From contig SEDG01000009.1 in the NCBI GenBank assembly GCA_004295885.1, positions 1 through 29,329 of the forward strand: a DNA stretch of 29,329 nt, given 5' to 3'. This document shows, piece after piece, positions 7,990 through 15,316 of the stretch. The notes beneath the pieces were generated by a model, which did not search any database, was not told where the DNA came from, and worked only from the letters and a program-made list of their open reading frames with translations. The number at the start of each line of letters is the position of its first letter. Within the stretch, counting starts at the first letter, position 1. A program made the translations under genes and the position numbers. The stretch is from Pedobacter sp. Lineage in GTDB: Bacteria; Bacteroidota; Bacteroidia; Sphingobacteriales; Sphingobacteriaceae.

Positions 7990-8033
7990 TATGGACTTAG
8001 TATGGACTATATATGGACTTACTATGGACTTAG
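7990..8033. repeat. Four tandem 11-bp units (TATGGACTTAG type)
   Basis: TATGGACTTAG, TATGGACTATA, TATGGACTTAC and TATGGACTTAG follow each other without gaps at 7990, 8001, 8012 and 8023. Eleven base pairs is close to one helical turn, so one face of the DNA repeats the same motif. A 7-bp hairpin AGGTACA/TGTACCT follows at 8044-8061. No gene is visible here. Confidence 0.85.
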
Positions 8034-8267
8034 ATCGAAGGAGAGGTACACTACTGTACCTGTTATGTTAACTGACGAAGGCGAGGATCAACTATTATGT
8101 AAGAGTTGGGATTTAAAAAAAACGAAACCGACGAGTTTGAGTTGTTTCGGGGACTAATTGGAATAAGATCACACCAAGGTAAGTGAAAATCTCCATAATA
8201 TAAACAAAATATCCTCTTTTTTTCGACTTTGCATTGCATCTCAATCGTATCTGCAACGTAAGTGATT

Positions 8268-8463
8268 CGAGTCTGGTTCGAGTTTTGGTCGAGTTTTGTT
8301 CGGGAGCATGTTGATTGTATCGTATACGAAAAGTGGGTGGCTAGCGAAGCATTGCCGAAGGTTTTACGAAGTTTTCTCGAACTTGTCTCGAGTTTGGTAC
8401 TAGTTTGTCTGGGAGAAAGGTCGCTAAAAGGTCGCTTTATTGTCGCTATAACATCGCTTTAAG
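8268..8463. repeat. Three further 11-bp-period arrays upstream of an unknown gene
   Basis: Array A (8268-8300) has three CGAGTTTTGGT-type units. Array B (8345-8410) has six units starting CGAA or CGAG/CTAG, for example CGAAGTTTTCT and CGAGTTTGGTA. Array C (8420-8463) has four units of GTCGCTAAAAG type. All have a strict 11-bp step, though their unit sequences differ. A and B both end in a GGGAG motif. A period of 11 is not a multiple of 3 and no convincing protein reads through. The arrays end about 80 bp before the ATG of the next gene, so a regulatory or protein-loading role is possible. Confidence 0.8.
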
Positions 8464-8545
8464 GGTATTGTTTTTTGAAGATTTTTTGGTAATTTTAGGA
8501 TAGCTTTTGATCCCTAGAGGCTGTAAACTTAAAGATACAAATTCT

Positions 8546-9205
8546 ATGGGAAAAAAACGCAAATCTAAGGGTAAAAAAGTAAGATATATACTTGTACGCA
8601 GTAAAGCTTACGGCGACCACTATCGAGCAGTTAGGGGTACATACACCGATATTTTCTTGGCAGATGGAATGAAAGAAAGCACTGCCAAACAAACTAGTGC
8701 CAATTTAATGGCTAAAATCATTTTTGATGCGGTTAACGATTTGGCACCGGGCTTTAAGGATACAGTTTTCTGGAGTAAATTGCTCCAAAAAATAAGGGTG
8801 CAACAGAAAGAAGGCAAGCTCATTTCTTATCTTCCTTTCGAAAAGATGGAAATACGACCTAATTATCGAACCAATAAACACGGCTATTTTTATATCAAAA
8901 CTCAATATCCCGGCCCAACCATGGTATTGGATTATACTTTATACGGAGAGGCTAACGATAGGGCATATTTATTGAACATTTTACGCATTGCCACAGATGA
9001 AACGCTGCTCAATGCGTATCCTTTCGAAACCATTACTGCTCAATTATCTGGTGAATTGGAAAAAGGTGAGGTTATGCTTCGTTTCTCTGAATTGCCTGCT
9101 AATGCACAATGTTTGTATGTGCTTAAATGTGAAAAACTCAAGGATGGTGAAGTAGTGGGTACCTTGGCAAGGATGGGCGTAGCTTTTTTAAGGAAAATTG
9201 GATAG
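8546..9205 (+). CDS. Unknown protein, 219 residues
   Basis: I chose ATG at 8546 (MGKKRKSKGKKVRYILVRSK); a longer frame would need a TTG at 8507 and adds 13 residues of no clear character. The start is very basic (eleven K/R in the first 20 residues), there is no signal peptide or membrane helix, and the rest alternates helices (SANLMAKIIFDAVNDLAPG) and strands (HGYFYIKTQYPGPTMVLDYT). I recognise no catalytic motif. A nucleic-acid-binding role would fit the basic N-terminus but is a guess. It stands alone between two repeat-rich stretches. Confidence 0.6.
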   Translation: MGKKRKSKGKKVRYILVRSKAYGDHYRAVRGTYTDIFLADGMKESTAKQTSANLMAKIIFDAVNDLAPGFKDTVFWSKLLQKIRVQQKEGKLISYLPFEKMEIRPNYRTNKHGYFYIKTQYPGPTMVLDYTLYGEANDRAYLLNILRIATDETLLNAYPFETITAQLSGELEKGEVMLRFSELPANAQCLYVLKCEKLKDGEVVGTLARMGVAFLRKIG

Positions 9206-9206
9206 G

Positions 9207-9335
9207 GGGTTGATTGGTTGAATGGGTTAATTGTTGGAATTGGTTAACTGGTTAAGTGGTTAAGTGGTTAATTGGTTAATTGTTTGAATTGGGTAACTGG
9301 TTAATTGCTGAGTTAGTTAGTTGGTTGGATGGGTT
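9207..9335. repeat. Degenerate 8-bp-period array (GGTTAATT type)
   Basis: Directly after the stop codon of the unknown gene, GGTTAACT, GGTTAAGT, GGTTAAGT, GGTTAATT and GGTTAATT run in an 8-bp step from 9242 to 9281. Degenerate units continue on both sides (GGTTGATT, GGTTGAAT upstream; GGGTAACT, GGTTAATT, AGTTAGTT, GGTTGGAT downstream). The plus strand is almost free of C here. No gene. It looks like an expanding and decaying microsatellite. The following 229 bp (9336-9564) show nothing I can name. Confidence 0.8.
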
Positions 9336-9564
9336 GTGGGCTAATTATTGATACAATATATCAGCTAAAGCTAATAAAACTTATACAGCTCTTGTTCCTG
9401 AAATCTTACAGCTTATTTGTTTTGACGAAATAATGCCATGGCAATTACCATCGTCGTAGATTAATCATAAAACAAAATGTTCATTGTTTACAAATACCCT
9501 CGTACAGTAATTATTTGCTATTTTAGGACAATAAGTTTGAACAAAAATTCTCTACAAAATATAA

Positions 9565-9768
9565 ATGAATACAGCTGTATACAATAAACTAGTTTCCTTT
9601 ATTTGGTCTATCGCAGATGACTGCTTACGAGATGTGTACGTTCGTGGTAAATTGCTTAGCAGATTAGATGCTTTATTGGGGCCAACCAAAGAAGCGGTAG
9701 CTATTGATAGTTTAGCTTTAGAAAATGAAAACGATTGTTTAATTCGTGAAATTTTAAACTTAGCTTAA
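9565..9768 (+). pseudogene. HsdM remnant: N-terminus of a second type I DNA methyltransferase with the body deleted
   Basis: The first 29 residues, including YNKLVSFIWSIADDCLRDVY, are the characteristic N-terminus of one class of type I HsdM proteins, normally followed by GKYRDVILP and about 450 more residues. Here GK passes directly into LLSRLDALLGPTKEAV, similar to the family's RRLDALLEPTK segment, and then to a 22-residue tail ending at a TAA, 67 residues in all. The methyltransferase motifs (DPxxGSGG, NPPF) are absent, so it cannot methylate DNA. The tail may be HsdM's own C-terminus, because rhuM begins one base after the stop, as expected at an operon junction. It is unrelated in class to the intact HsdM at 11286. 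Confidence 0.75.
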
Positions 9769-9769
9769 T

Positions 9770-10789
9770 ATGAATTCAGAATTAATTTTATACCAATCTG
9801 ATGATGGGCAAACCAAAATACAAACCCGCTTAGAAAATGAAACTGTTTGGCTTACCCAGGCTCAAATGGCAGCGTTATTTGGCAAGGGTAGAACAACCAT
9901 TACCGAACACATTGGTAATATCTTTAAAGAAGAAGAATTGGATAAAGAACTGGTAAGTCGGAAATTCCGACATACCACTCTACATGGTGCAATTGCAGAT
10001 AAAACCCAAGAAGTTGAGACAACTTATTACAATCTCGATGTAATTATCTCAGTTGGTTATCGTGTTAAAAGTTTGCAGGGAACCAAGTTTAGGCAGTGGG
10101 CAACAGCCAGATTGCGAGAATACATTGTTAAGGGTTTTACCATGAATGATGAACTGCTGAAACAAGCTGGTGGTGGCGATTATTTCGACGAATTATTGGC
10201 CCGCATCAGAGACATTCGTTCTTCTGAAAAGGTATTTTGGCGCAAAGTGTTGGATGTTTATGCTACCAGTATAGATTACGACCCAAATGCCGAAACCTCG
10301 CAAACCTTTTTTAAAACCATACAAAACAAAATGCATTGGGCAGCACATGGACAAACCGCTGCCGAAGTGGTGTATAGCCGTATAGATGCCGCAAAACCTT
10401 TTTTAGGTTTAACCAACTTTAAAGGCTTACAACCTACTCAACAAGAAATTGCTGTAGCTAAAAATTATTTAAACGAGCAAGAATTAAATGTGCTTAACCG
10501 AATGGTAACCGCTTATTTGGAGGTAGCCGAACTACAAGCTTTAAATAGAAAACCAATGTATATGCAGGATTGGCTACAACGTGTTGACGACTTTTTAAAA
10601 ATGACAGGTAATGATATTTTAACACACTCGGGAACTGTTAGCCACGAACAAGCTTTAAGCAAAGCGAAAGAGGAATATACCAGTTATAAGGAAAGCTTAA
10701 AGGATGAACTTTCTAAAGTAGAGCAAGATTTTGTGCAACATTTAGAGCAAACCACTAAACAGCTTAAAAAGAAGAATGATGGAAATTAA
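9770..10789 (+). CDS. RhuM family protein (Virulence_RhuM)
   Basis: The 339-residue product is intact and matches the RhuM family: the N-terminal block NETVWLTQAQMAALFGKGRT is a winged/helix-turn-helix-like segment, followed by YYNLDVIISVGYRVKSLQGTKFRQWA, the family's strongest signature, and a helical C-terminal half ending in a charged coiled coil (about residues 285-335). The family was named from Salmonella; its biochemical role is not settled. RhuM genes are often found inside type I restriction loci, and here it sits between an hsdM remnant (one-base gap) and an hsdS remnant (12-bp overlap), which is the same arrangement after both flanking genes decayed. It looks functional. Confidence 0.88.
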   Translation: MNSELILYQSDDGQTKIQTRLENETVWLTQAQMAALFGKGRTTITEHIGNIFKEEELDKELVSRKFRHTTLHGAIADKTQEVETTYYNLDVIISVGYRVKSLQGTKFRQWATARLREYIVKGFTMNDELLKQAGGGDYFDELLARIRDIRSSEKVFWRKVLDVYATSIDYDPNAETSQTFFKTIQNKMHWAAHGQTAAEVVYSRIDAAKPFLGLTNFKGLQPTQQEIAVAKNYLNEQELNVLNRMVTAYLEVAELQALNRKPMYMQDWLQRVDDFLKMTGNDILTHSGTVSHEQALSKAKEEYTSYKESLKDELSKVEQDFVQHLEQTTKQLKKKNDGN

Positions 10790-10905
10790 GTTGAAGAAAT
10801 ACGATGCCTATAAAGATTCTGGATTGAATGGTTAGGGGAAAATGCCCGAAAATTGGGAAGTTAGAAGAATAAAATATCTATTTGAAATATAGAAAGGGAT
10901 ATCCG
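10778..10905 (+). pseudogene. HsdS 5' remnant with compensating frameshifts
   Basis: ATG at 10778 overlaps the end of rhuM and reads MEIKLKKYDAYKDSGL, then hits a stop. Inserting one base after GGATTG (about 10827) restores EWLGE, and removing one A near 10840 restores MPENWEVRRIKYLFE. YKDSGxEWLGxxPxxWEVxxxKYLF is the standard opening of type I specificity subunits. Nothing of either target recognition domain is left, and another stop follows. It completes the dead locus hsdM remnant - rhuM - hsdS remnant. Confidence 0.75.
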
Positions 10906-11160
10906 GATGATAGTGATGGCAGAGTTAATTAATGCGTAGGCCAAATTTGGCGTTTTTTTAACGAGTTTGAAATTGGGAATAAGGTTGTAACTTATGATTC
11001 GTCTAGTATGAGGGCGAGCGTGCAAATTTTGCAATTACATTAATTGATTCGGATTGGTTAGTAGAAGTGTTGCTTTCCAGTTATGAAACATTAGAACTGG
11101 AAATTAAGGCAATGGTGCGGTTATGAAAGATATACTGGCGAGTTTAGGTTAAAAATATTT
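10906..11160 (+). pseudogene. Degenerate coding-like DNA, possibly the tail of a WYL-type regulator
   Basis: Stops and shifts break up what appears to have been coding: EFEIGNKVVTYDSSSMRASV (about 10959-11020), then after a frame change SDWLVEVLLSSYETLELEIK (about 11048-11110), and after another MKDILASLG ending at a TAA near 11150. The order (strand, 'LVEVLLSYGE'-like strand, helix with 'MKDIL') resembles the C-terminus of WYL-domain regulators, which often accompany defence loci, but I cannot establish this by eye. Confidence 0.3.
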
Positions 11161-11245
11161 TGCACGTATACTCTTCCCACAAAACTACTTTGCGGATAAG
11201 ATGCTCAGTTAATTCTGTCCTTTCATCTCTCCTGAAAAAACAGCA

Positions 11246-11263
11246 TATTAGCGCAAGCTAATA
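11246..11263. promoter_or_regulatory. Hairpin with GCAA tetraloop upstream of hsdM
   Basis: TATTAGC (11246-11252) and GCTAATA (11257-11263) are perfect complements around the stable GNRA-type loop GCAA, 22 bp before the hsdM ATG. There is no T-run, so it is not a typical terminator; it could be an operator palindrome or a 5'-leader hairpin. Confidence 0.4.
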
Positions 11264-11285
11264 ATCACTTTTACTAATTACCTAT

Positions 11286-12857
11286 ATGTCTGAGGACCAA
11301 AAGAAACAGTTAGAACAACAGCTCTGGAACATTGCCAACACCCTGCGTGGTAAGATGGATGCTGATGAATTTAGAGATTATATTTTAGGATTTATTTTCT
11401 ATAAGTATCTAAGTGAAAAAATGGAGCTGTTTGCTAACGAAATCTTAAAGCAAGATGATTTGCTATTCGCAAATATCAATGCTAAAATGGCAAATGCTAC
11501 CGAATATTTAGAAGCAATTAAAGAAGAAGCATTAGAGAAACTTGGTTATTTTCTTAAACCTGAGGAATTGTTTTCTGCAGTTGCACTAAGGGGGAATAGT
11601 AGCAATGAGGAAGCAAAAGTTACAAATTTTATATTGGGCGATTTGCAGAAGATTCTGACCAATATACAGTTGAGTACAATGGGTACGGAAAGCGAAGAAG
11701 ATTTTGATAATCTCTTTGAAGATATGGACCTAAATAGCACCAAACTGGGTAAAACACCTGAAGCAAGAAATGATATTATTGCCAAGGTATTGGCTCATTT
11801 AGATAAAATTGATTTTGAACTAAAAAATACTGAACTCGATGTTTTAGGTGATGCTTACGAATACCTTATAGGTCAGTTTGCAAGTGGGGCCGGTAAAAAA
11901 GCCGGGGAGTTCTATACCCCTCAGGAAGTCTCTAAAATATTAGCCAAATTGGTAACCACTGGTAAACATAAGTTAAGGTCTGTTTATGATCCCACATGCG
12001 GCTCAGGCTCATTATTGTTAAGGGTAGCAAGGGAAGTGAAAGATGTGGGCGATTTTTACGGACAGGAAATGAACCGTACTACCTACAATTTGGCTCGGAT
12101 GAACATGATTTTACATGGTGTTCATTATCGTAAATTCGACATTAAACAAGAAGATACTTTAGAACGTCCACAGCACATGGGACAAACTTTTGAAGCCATT
12201 GTTGCTAACCCACCTTTTTCTGCACAGTGGAGTGCAAACCCTTTGTTTACAAGTGACGATCGTTTTAGCCAATATGGAAAATTAGCGCCAGGTAGCAAAG
12301 CCGACTTTGCCTTTGTACAACACATGATTTACCATTTGGCAGAAAATGGAATTATGGCTATTGTTTTGCCTCATGGTGTTCTGTTTAGAGGAGGGGCAGA
12401 GTTACATATTCGAAGATATCTAATAGAACAAAAGAACTATTTAGATGCTGTTATTGGTCTGCCAGCCAATATTTTCTATGGTACAAGTATTCCCACCTGT
12501 ATTTTGGTGTTTAAAAAATGTAAGGAAAATCCAGAAGATGTTTTGTTTATTGATGCCAGCAGAGAATTTGAGAAGGTAAAAACTCAGAATATTTTAAGGG
12601 AGCATCATATTGATAAAATTGTAGATACTTACCGCAACAGAACTGTAATTGAAAAGTATAGCCACAGGGCATTATTACAACAGATTGCAGAAAATGATTA
12701 TAATTTAAACATTCCACGTTACGTAGATAATTTTGAAGAAGAAGAAGAAATCGACATTTACGCTGTCATGAAAGAAATTAAAGAGCTGGAAGCAAAAAGA
12801 GCAGAGCTAGATAAAGAAATTGATGTTTATTTCAAGGAGTTGGGATTATTTTTTTAA
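11286..12857 (+). CDS. hsdM: Type I restriction-modification DNA methyltransferase subunit HsdM
   Basis: This 523-residue subunit carries out N6-adenine methylation in the M2S (or R2M2S) complex. It has the N-terminal helical HsdM_N domain (LWNIANTLRGKMDADEFRDY, residues 13-32), a Rossmann methyltransferase domain with motif I DPTCGSGSLLL from residue 235 (SAM binding), and motif IV NPPF at residue 308 (catalytic, flips the adenine). A coiled-coil C-terminus (about residues 490-520) contacts HsdS. The N-terminus is of the EcoR124I-like class, unlike the deleted hsdM at 9565. Length is normal and no disruption is visible. It opens the operon; hsdS follows after 47 bp. Confidence 0.95.
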   Translation: MSEDQKKQLEQQLWNIANTLRGKMDADEFRDYILGFIFYKYLSEKMELFANEILKQDDLLFANINAKMANATEYLEAIKEEALEKLGYFLKPEELFSAVALRGNSSNEEAKVTNFILGDLQKILTNIQLSTMGTESEEDFDNLFEDMDLNSTKLGKTPEARNDIIAKVLAHLDKIDFELKNTELDVLGDAYEYLIGQFASGAGKKAGEFYTPQEVSKILAKLVTTGKHKLRSVYDPTCGSGSLLLRVAREVKDVGDFYGQEMNRTTYNLARMNMILHGVHYRKFDIKQEDTLERPQHMGQTFEAIVANPPFSAQWSANPLFTSDDRFSQYGKLAPGSKADFAFVQHMIYHLAENGIMAIVLPHGVLFRGGAELHIRRYLIEQKNYLDAVIGLPANIFYGTSIPTCILVFKKCKENPEDVLFIDASREFEKVKTQNILREHHIDKIVDTYRNRTVIEKYSHRALLQQIAENDYNLNIPRYVDNFEEEEEIDIYAVMKEIKELEAKRAELDKEIDVYFKELGLFF

Positions 12858-12904
12858 TCATTATAAATCCTTAATCACCATAGCTAAGAATTGAAATTTA
12901 CACA

Positions 12905-14122
12905 ATGAAAGAAGAAAGAAAAAAAGTAGCCAACGTTCCTAATTTGAGATTTAAGGGTTTCACAGACAATTGGGAGTATATTACCCTGGGCAAATGTTCC
13001 AGCTCATTAGATTACGGGATGAATGCTTCTGCCGTTAAGTATGATGGAAAAAATAGATATATAAGAATAACTGACATTGATGAAAATACATCAAAATATA
13101 AATCAGAAAATCATGTTTCCCCGGAAGGTGAGCTTCATGACAAATATTTAGTCAAAGAGAATGATATTTTATTTACGCGAACTGGTGCCAGCACCGGGAA
13201 GACTTATTGCTATGATATACAAGATGGAAAACTTTACTTCGCAGGCTTTCTCATAAGAGCAAGAATTAATATAATATTTTTTAATGCCCATTTTGTGTTT
13301 ATTCAAACTCAAACAGCTAAGTATGATAAATGGGTTAAATTGATGTCAATGAGGTCTGGTCAACCGGGTATTAATTCACAAGAGTATGCAAGCTACCAAT
13401 TCAAAATTCCATCAAAAATTGAACAAGATAAAATTGCTTTATTCTTCAATAAAATTGATTACCGCATTCAAACCCAAATCAAAATAATTGAAGATTTAAA
13501 ATTATTAAAAAAAGGTATCAGTAATAGAATATTCGCTAAAAATTTGCGATTTTCTAATCATAACACAAACTGGAAAGTTATTAAATTAAAAGAAATTTTA
13601 AGTATCCCGGAAAAAATTAAAGCACCCTCAGTTGACAAAAACAAGCTTCTCACCGTTAAACTTCATTTAAAAGGTGTTTTAAAGAATGAAAATTCAGATA
13701 GCTTGTTGGAAGGAGCTACTAATTATTTTGTTCGTAAAAAAGGTCAGTTTATTTTCGGAAAGCAGAACTTATTTAATGGTGCTTTCGGTCTAATACCAGA
13801 TGAATTGGATGGATTTTTATCTTCAGGCGATCTACCTACATTAGACATTAATTATGAAAAAGTCAATTCTGATTACTTAATTCACTTTCTCGGACGAGCA
13901 AATTTTTATAAGAAATTAGAAGATTTGGCAAGTGGGTCCGGGAGTAAACGAATCCACGAAAGTACATTTTTAGACTCGGAAATTATCTTGCCAGATTTAA
14001 AAGAACAAAAAAAGATTGTTGCGATCCTAAATCAAATTGATAATAAAACCAATAATGAATTAAAGATGTTTAGACTGTTAAACACCCAAAAGCAATGCCT
14101 GCTACAAAATCTTTTTACATAA
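12905..14122 (+). CDS. hsdS: Type I specificity subunit HsdS, currently expressed orientation
   Basis: The 405-residue protein has the two-target-recognition-domain layout: an N-terminal constant segment (PNLRFKGFTDNWEYITLG), TRD1 (about 20-165), a central conserved helix (EQDKIALFFNKIDYRIQTQ to KKGISNRIF, about 172-213), TRD2 (about 218-370) and a second conserved helix (EQKKIVAILNQIDNKTN to LLQNLF). Each TRD reads one half of the split recognition site. Translation starts at an ATG outside the invertible segment; after ten codons the sequence enters the 22-bp inverted repeat (12935-12956). It converges on the inverted silent copy, overlapping its end by 8 bp. Similarity between the two copies is limited to the conserved segments; the TRDs differ, so the two would recognise different DNA sites. 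Confidence 0.93.
   Translation: MKEERKKVANVPNLRFKGFTDNWEYITLGKCSSSLDYGMNASAVKYDGKNRYIRITDIDENTSKYKSENHVSPEGELHDKYLVKENDILFTRTGASTGKTYCYDIQDGKLYFAGFLIRARINIIFFNAHFVFIQTQTAKYDKWVKLMSMRSGQPGINSQEYASYQFKIPSKIEQDKIALFFNKIDYRIQTQIKIIEDLKLLKKGISNRIFAKNLRFSNHNTNWKVIKLKEILSIPEKIKAPSVDKNKLLTVKLHLKGVLKNENSDSLLEGATNYFVRKKGQFIFGKQNLFNGAFGLIPDELDGFLSSGDLPTLDINYEKVNSDYLIHFLGRANFYKKLEDLASGSGSKRIHESTFLDSEIILPDLKEQKKIVAILNQIDNKTNNELKMFRLLNTQKQCLLQNLFT
12935..12956 (+). repeat. Left 22-bp inverted repeat of the hsdS switch
   Basis: The 22 bases starting GTTCCTAATTTG and ending TTTAAGG are identical to the minus strand of 15224-15245. The repeat encodes VPNLRFK in frame in both hsdS copies, so strand exchange here joins reading frames exactly. 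This is the probable recombination site. Confidence 0.9.
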
Positions 14123-15236
14123 ATAAATTGGCAAGCAAATAATTTTTCTGAGTTTCATATTGCTTTAAGATTGCCCGTTCTGTTTCAATTTTTTTATCAA
14201 GCGAAGAAAGAGAATAGGCGATTTTTTTTTGTTCTTCAAGACAAGGCAACCCTACTAAAATTCTTGAAAAATTTTCATAGAAAAGATAACTTCTAACACC
14301 ACCCTCCATATTTTCTAAAACTTGCTTATTAAATAGGCTCATTTTTACATATTGAAAAAGAAAATCATCATTTATAGCTTCAGTAGTTTTAAAACAGACA
14401 TATAGAGAACTTATTAGGATATTATCTAATTTACCACTGTAACCAATTGAACCAACATTTATTCTAGCTGGATTATAAGCAAACATTTTTTCCTTGATAA
14501 TTTTGTAAATCTTCATGTCGTAACCTCTATCATTACTGTCAATTCCTTCAAATTGTTCTCCTTGAGGCACAAACCCAAATTTATTACTTATTGAATAAAC
14601 AGGGAGTTTATCATTTTTATTATTCCTTTTATTGACAATATTTGTAAGTTCACCAAGGCTTTTAATTTGCCATTCAACATAATCATTACCAAAATCATCT
14701 TTAAATCTAATGGTTCTCGTAAAAATTTTCTTGATGAGGGCTTCTTTCAAAGATTTTCCCTCCTCAATTATTTTGCTTTGGGTTTCAATTTGAGCATCAA
14801 TTAAAGTTAAAAAATCTGCTATCTTACTTTGTTCTCTTGAATTCGGAAAATATTCATTTTGTATATGGACATCATTTCTATTTAGTGTTGGGACACCAGA
14901 ACCTGTTTCAAAACGTTTCAAATTATACTTAGAATAGAAGTAGTATATGAATTTAGGGATGTTAGTTTTAAAATCAGTTACCCAAAGAGAAGTATTATGT
15001 GGCCAATAATCATTTTCTACAAAAGTAACTTTACCTATTGTGCCAGAACGACCTGTAACTACGCCTGGAGCTTTGACCTTAAATTCATTGTGAAATTTTA
15101 ATATTCCGTTGGAAAATACGACAGGAAATATTCCCTGTTGTATTTTCTCAACAGGTAAATCAAAACCCCTTTGTAAAGGTGCGACATCAATCAATTTCTT
15201 AATAGCCCAAGACTCATCAAATTCCTTAAATCTCAA
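14115..15236 (-). CDS. hsdS: Silent, inverted hsdS specificity cassette
   Basis: The 373-residue frame can be opened only from a TTG at 15236, inside the inverted repeat; read in frame it extends to 15245 (VPNL...), and the next codon outward (15248-15246) is TAG. It therefore lacks its own normal start and should be silent until inverted. It has both recognition domains and both conserved helices: EQSKIADFLTLIDAQIETQ to LIKKIFTR (about residues 135-172) and EEQKKIAYSLSSLDKKIETE to LLANLF at the end. The TRDs (for example APGVVTGRSGTIGKV near 54) differ from those of the expressed copy. After inversion it would read ATG-KEERKKVAN-VPNLRFKEFDESW. Confidence 0.9.
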   Translation of the reverse strand: MRFKEFDESWAIKKLIDVAPLQRGFDLPVEKIQQGIFPVVFSNGILKFHNEFKVKAPGVVTGRSGTIGKVTFVENDYWPHNTSLWVTDFKTNIPKFIYYFYSKYNLKRFETGSGVPTLNRNDVHIQNEYFPNSREQSKIADFLTLIDAQIETQSKIIEEGKSLKEALIKKIFTRTIRFKDDFGNDYVEWQIKSLGELTNIVNKRNNKNDKLPVYSISNKFGFVPQGEQFEGIDSNDRGYDMKIYKIIKEKMFAYNPARINVGSIGYSGKLDNILISSLYVCFKTTEAINDDFLFQYVKMSLFNKQVLENMEGGVRSYLFYENFSRILVGLPCLEEQKKIAYSLSSLDKKIETERAILKQYETQKNYLLANLFM

Positions 15237-15245
15237 ATTAGGAAC
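15224..15245 (-). repeat. Right 22-bp inverted repeat of the hsdS switch
   Basis: Minus-strand copy identical to 12935-12956. The base just outside differs (AG|GTTCC here against AC|GTTCC on the left) and creates the in-frame TAG at 15248-15246. On the inner side identity also stops abruptly after AAGG, which defines a discrete 22-bp repeat rather than general gene homology. Confidence 0.9.
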
Positions 15246-15316
15246 CTAACTCGATCATTACATAATTCAAATCTTCTTTTCCTATATTTTGACCAATAAA
15301 AACCCTTAATTAATCT

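Larger units (their letters stand above)
12935..15245. mobile_element. Invertible hsdS segment (2.3 kb)
   Basis: The segment is bounded by the perfect 22-bp inverted repeats and contains two complete hsdS bodies facing each other. Only the left one is connected to a start codon and to the hsdM operon. The recombinase gene begins 71 bp beyond the right repeat. The layout matches known phase-variable type I systems of Bacteroides and streptococci, where a tyrosine recombinase inverts hsdS. Direction of the current allele is read directly; activity is inferred. Confidence 0.82.

Noticed and set aside
8262..8462. 66-residue plus-strand frame
   Set aside because: It only exists because the 11-bp arrays lack stops in that frame; an 11-bp period cannot encode a stable repeat protein.
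9565..9768. A genuine small gene of 67 residues
   Set aside because: Its first 29 residues are the standard HsdM N-terminus and the operon context fits a deleted hsdM.
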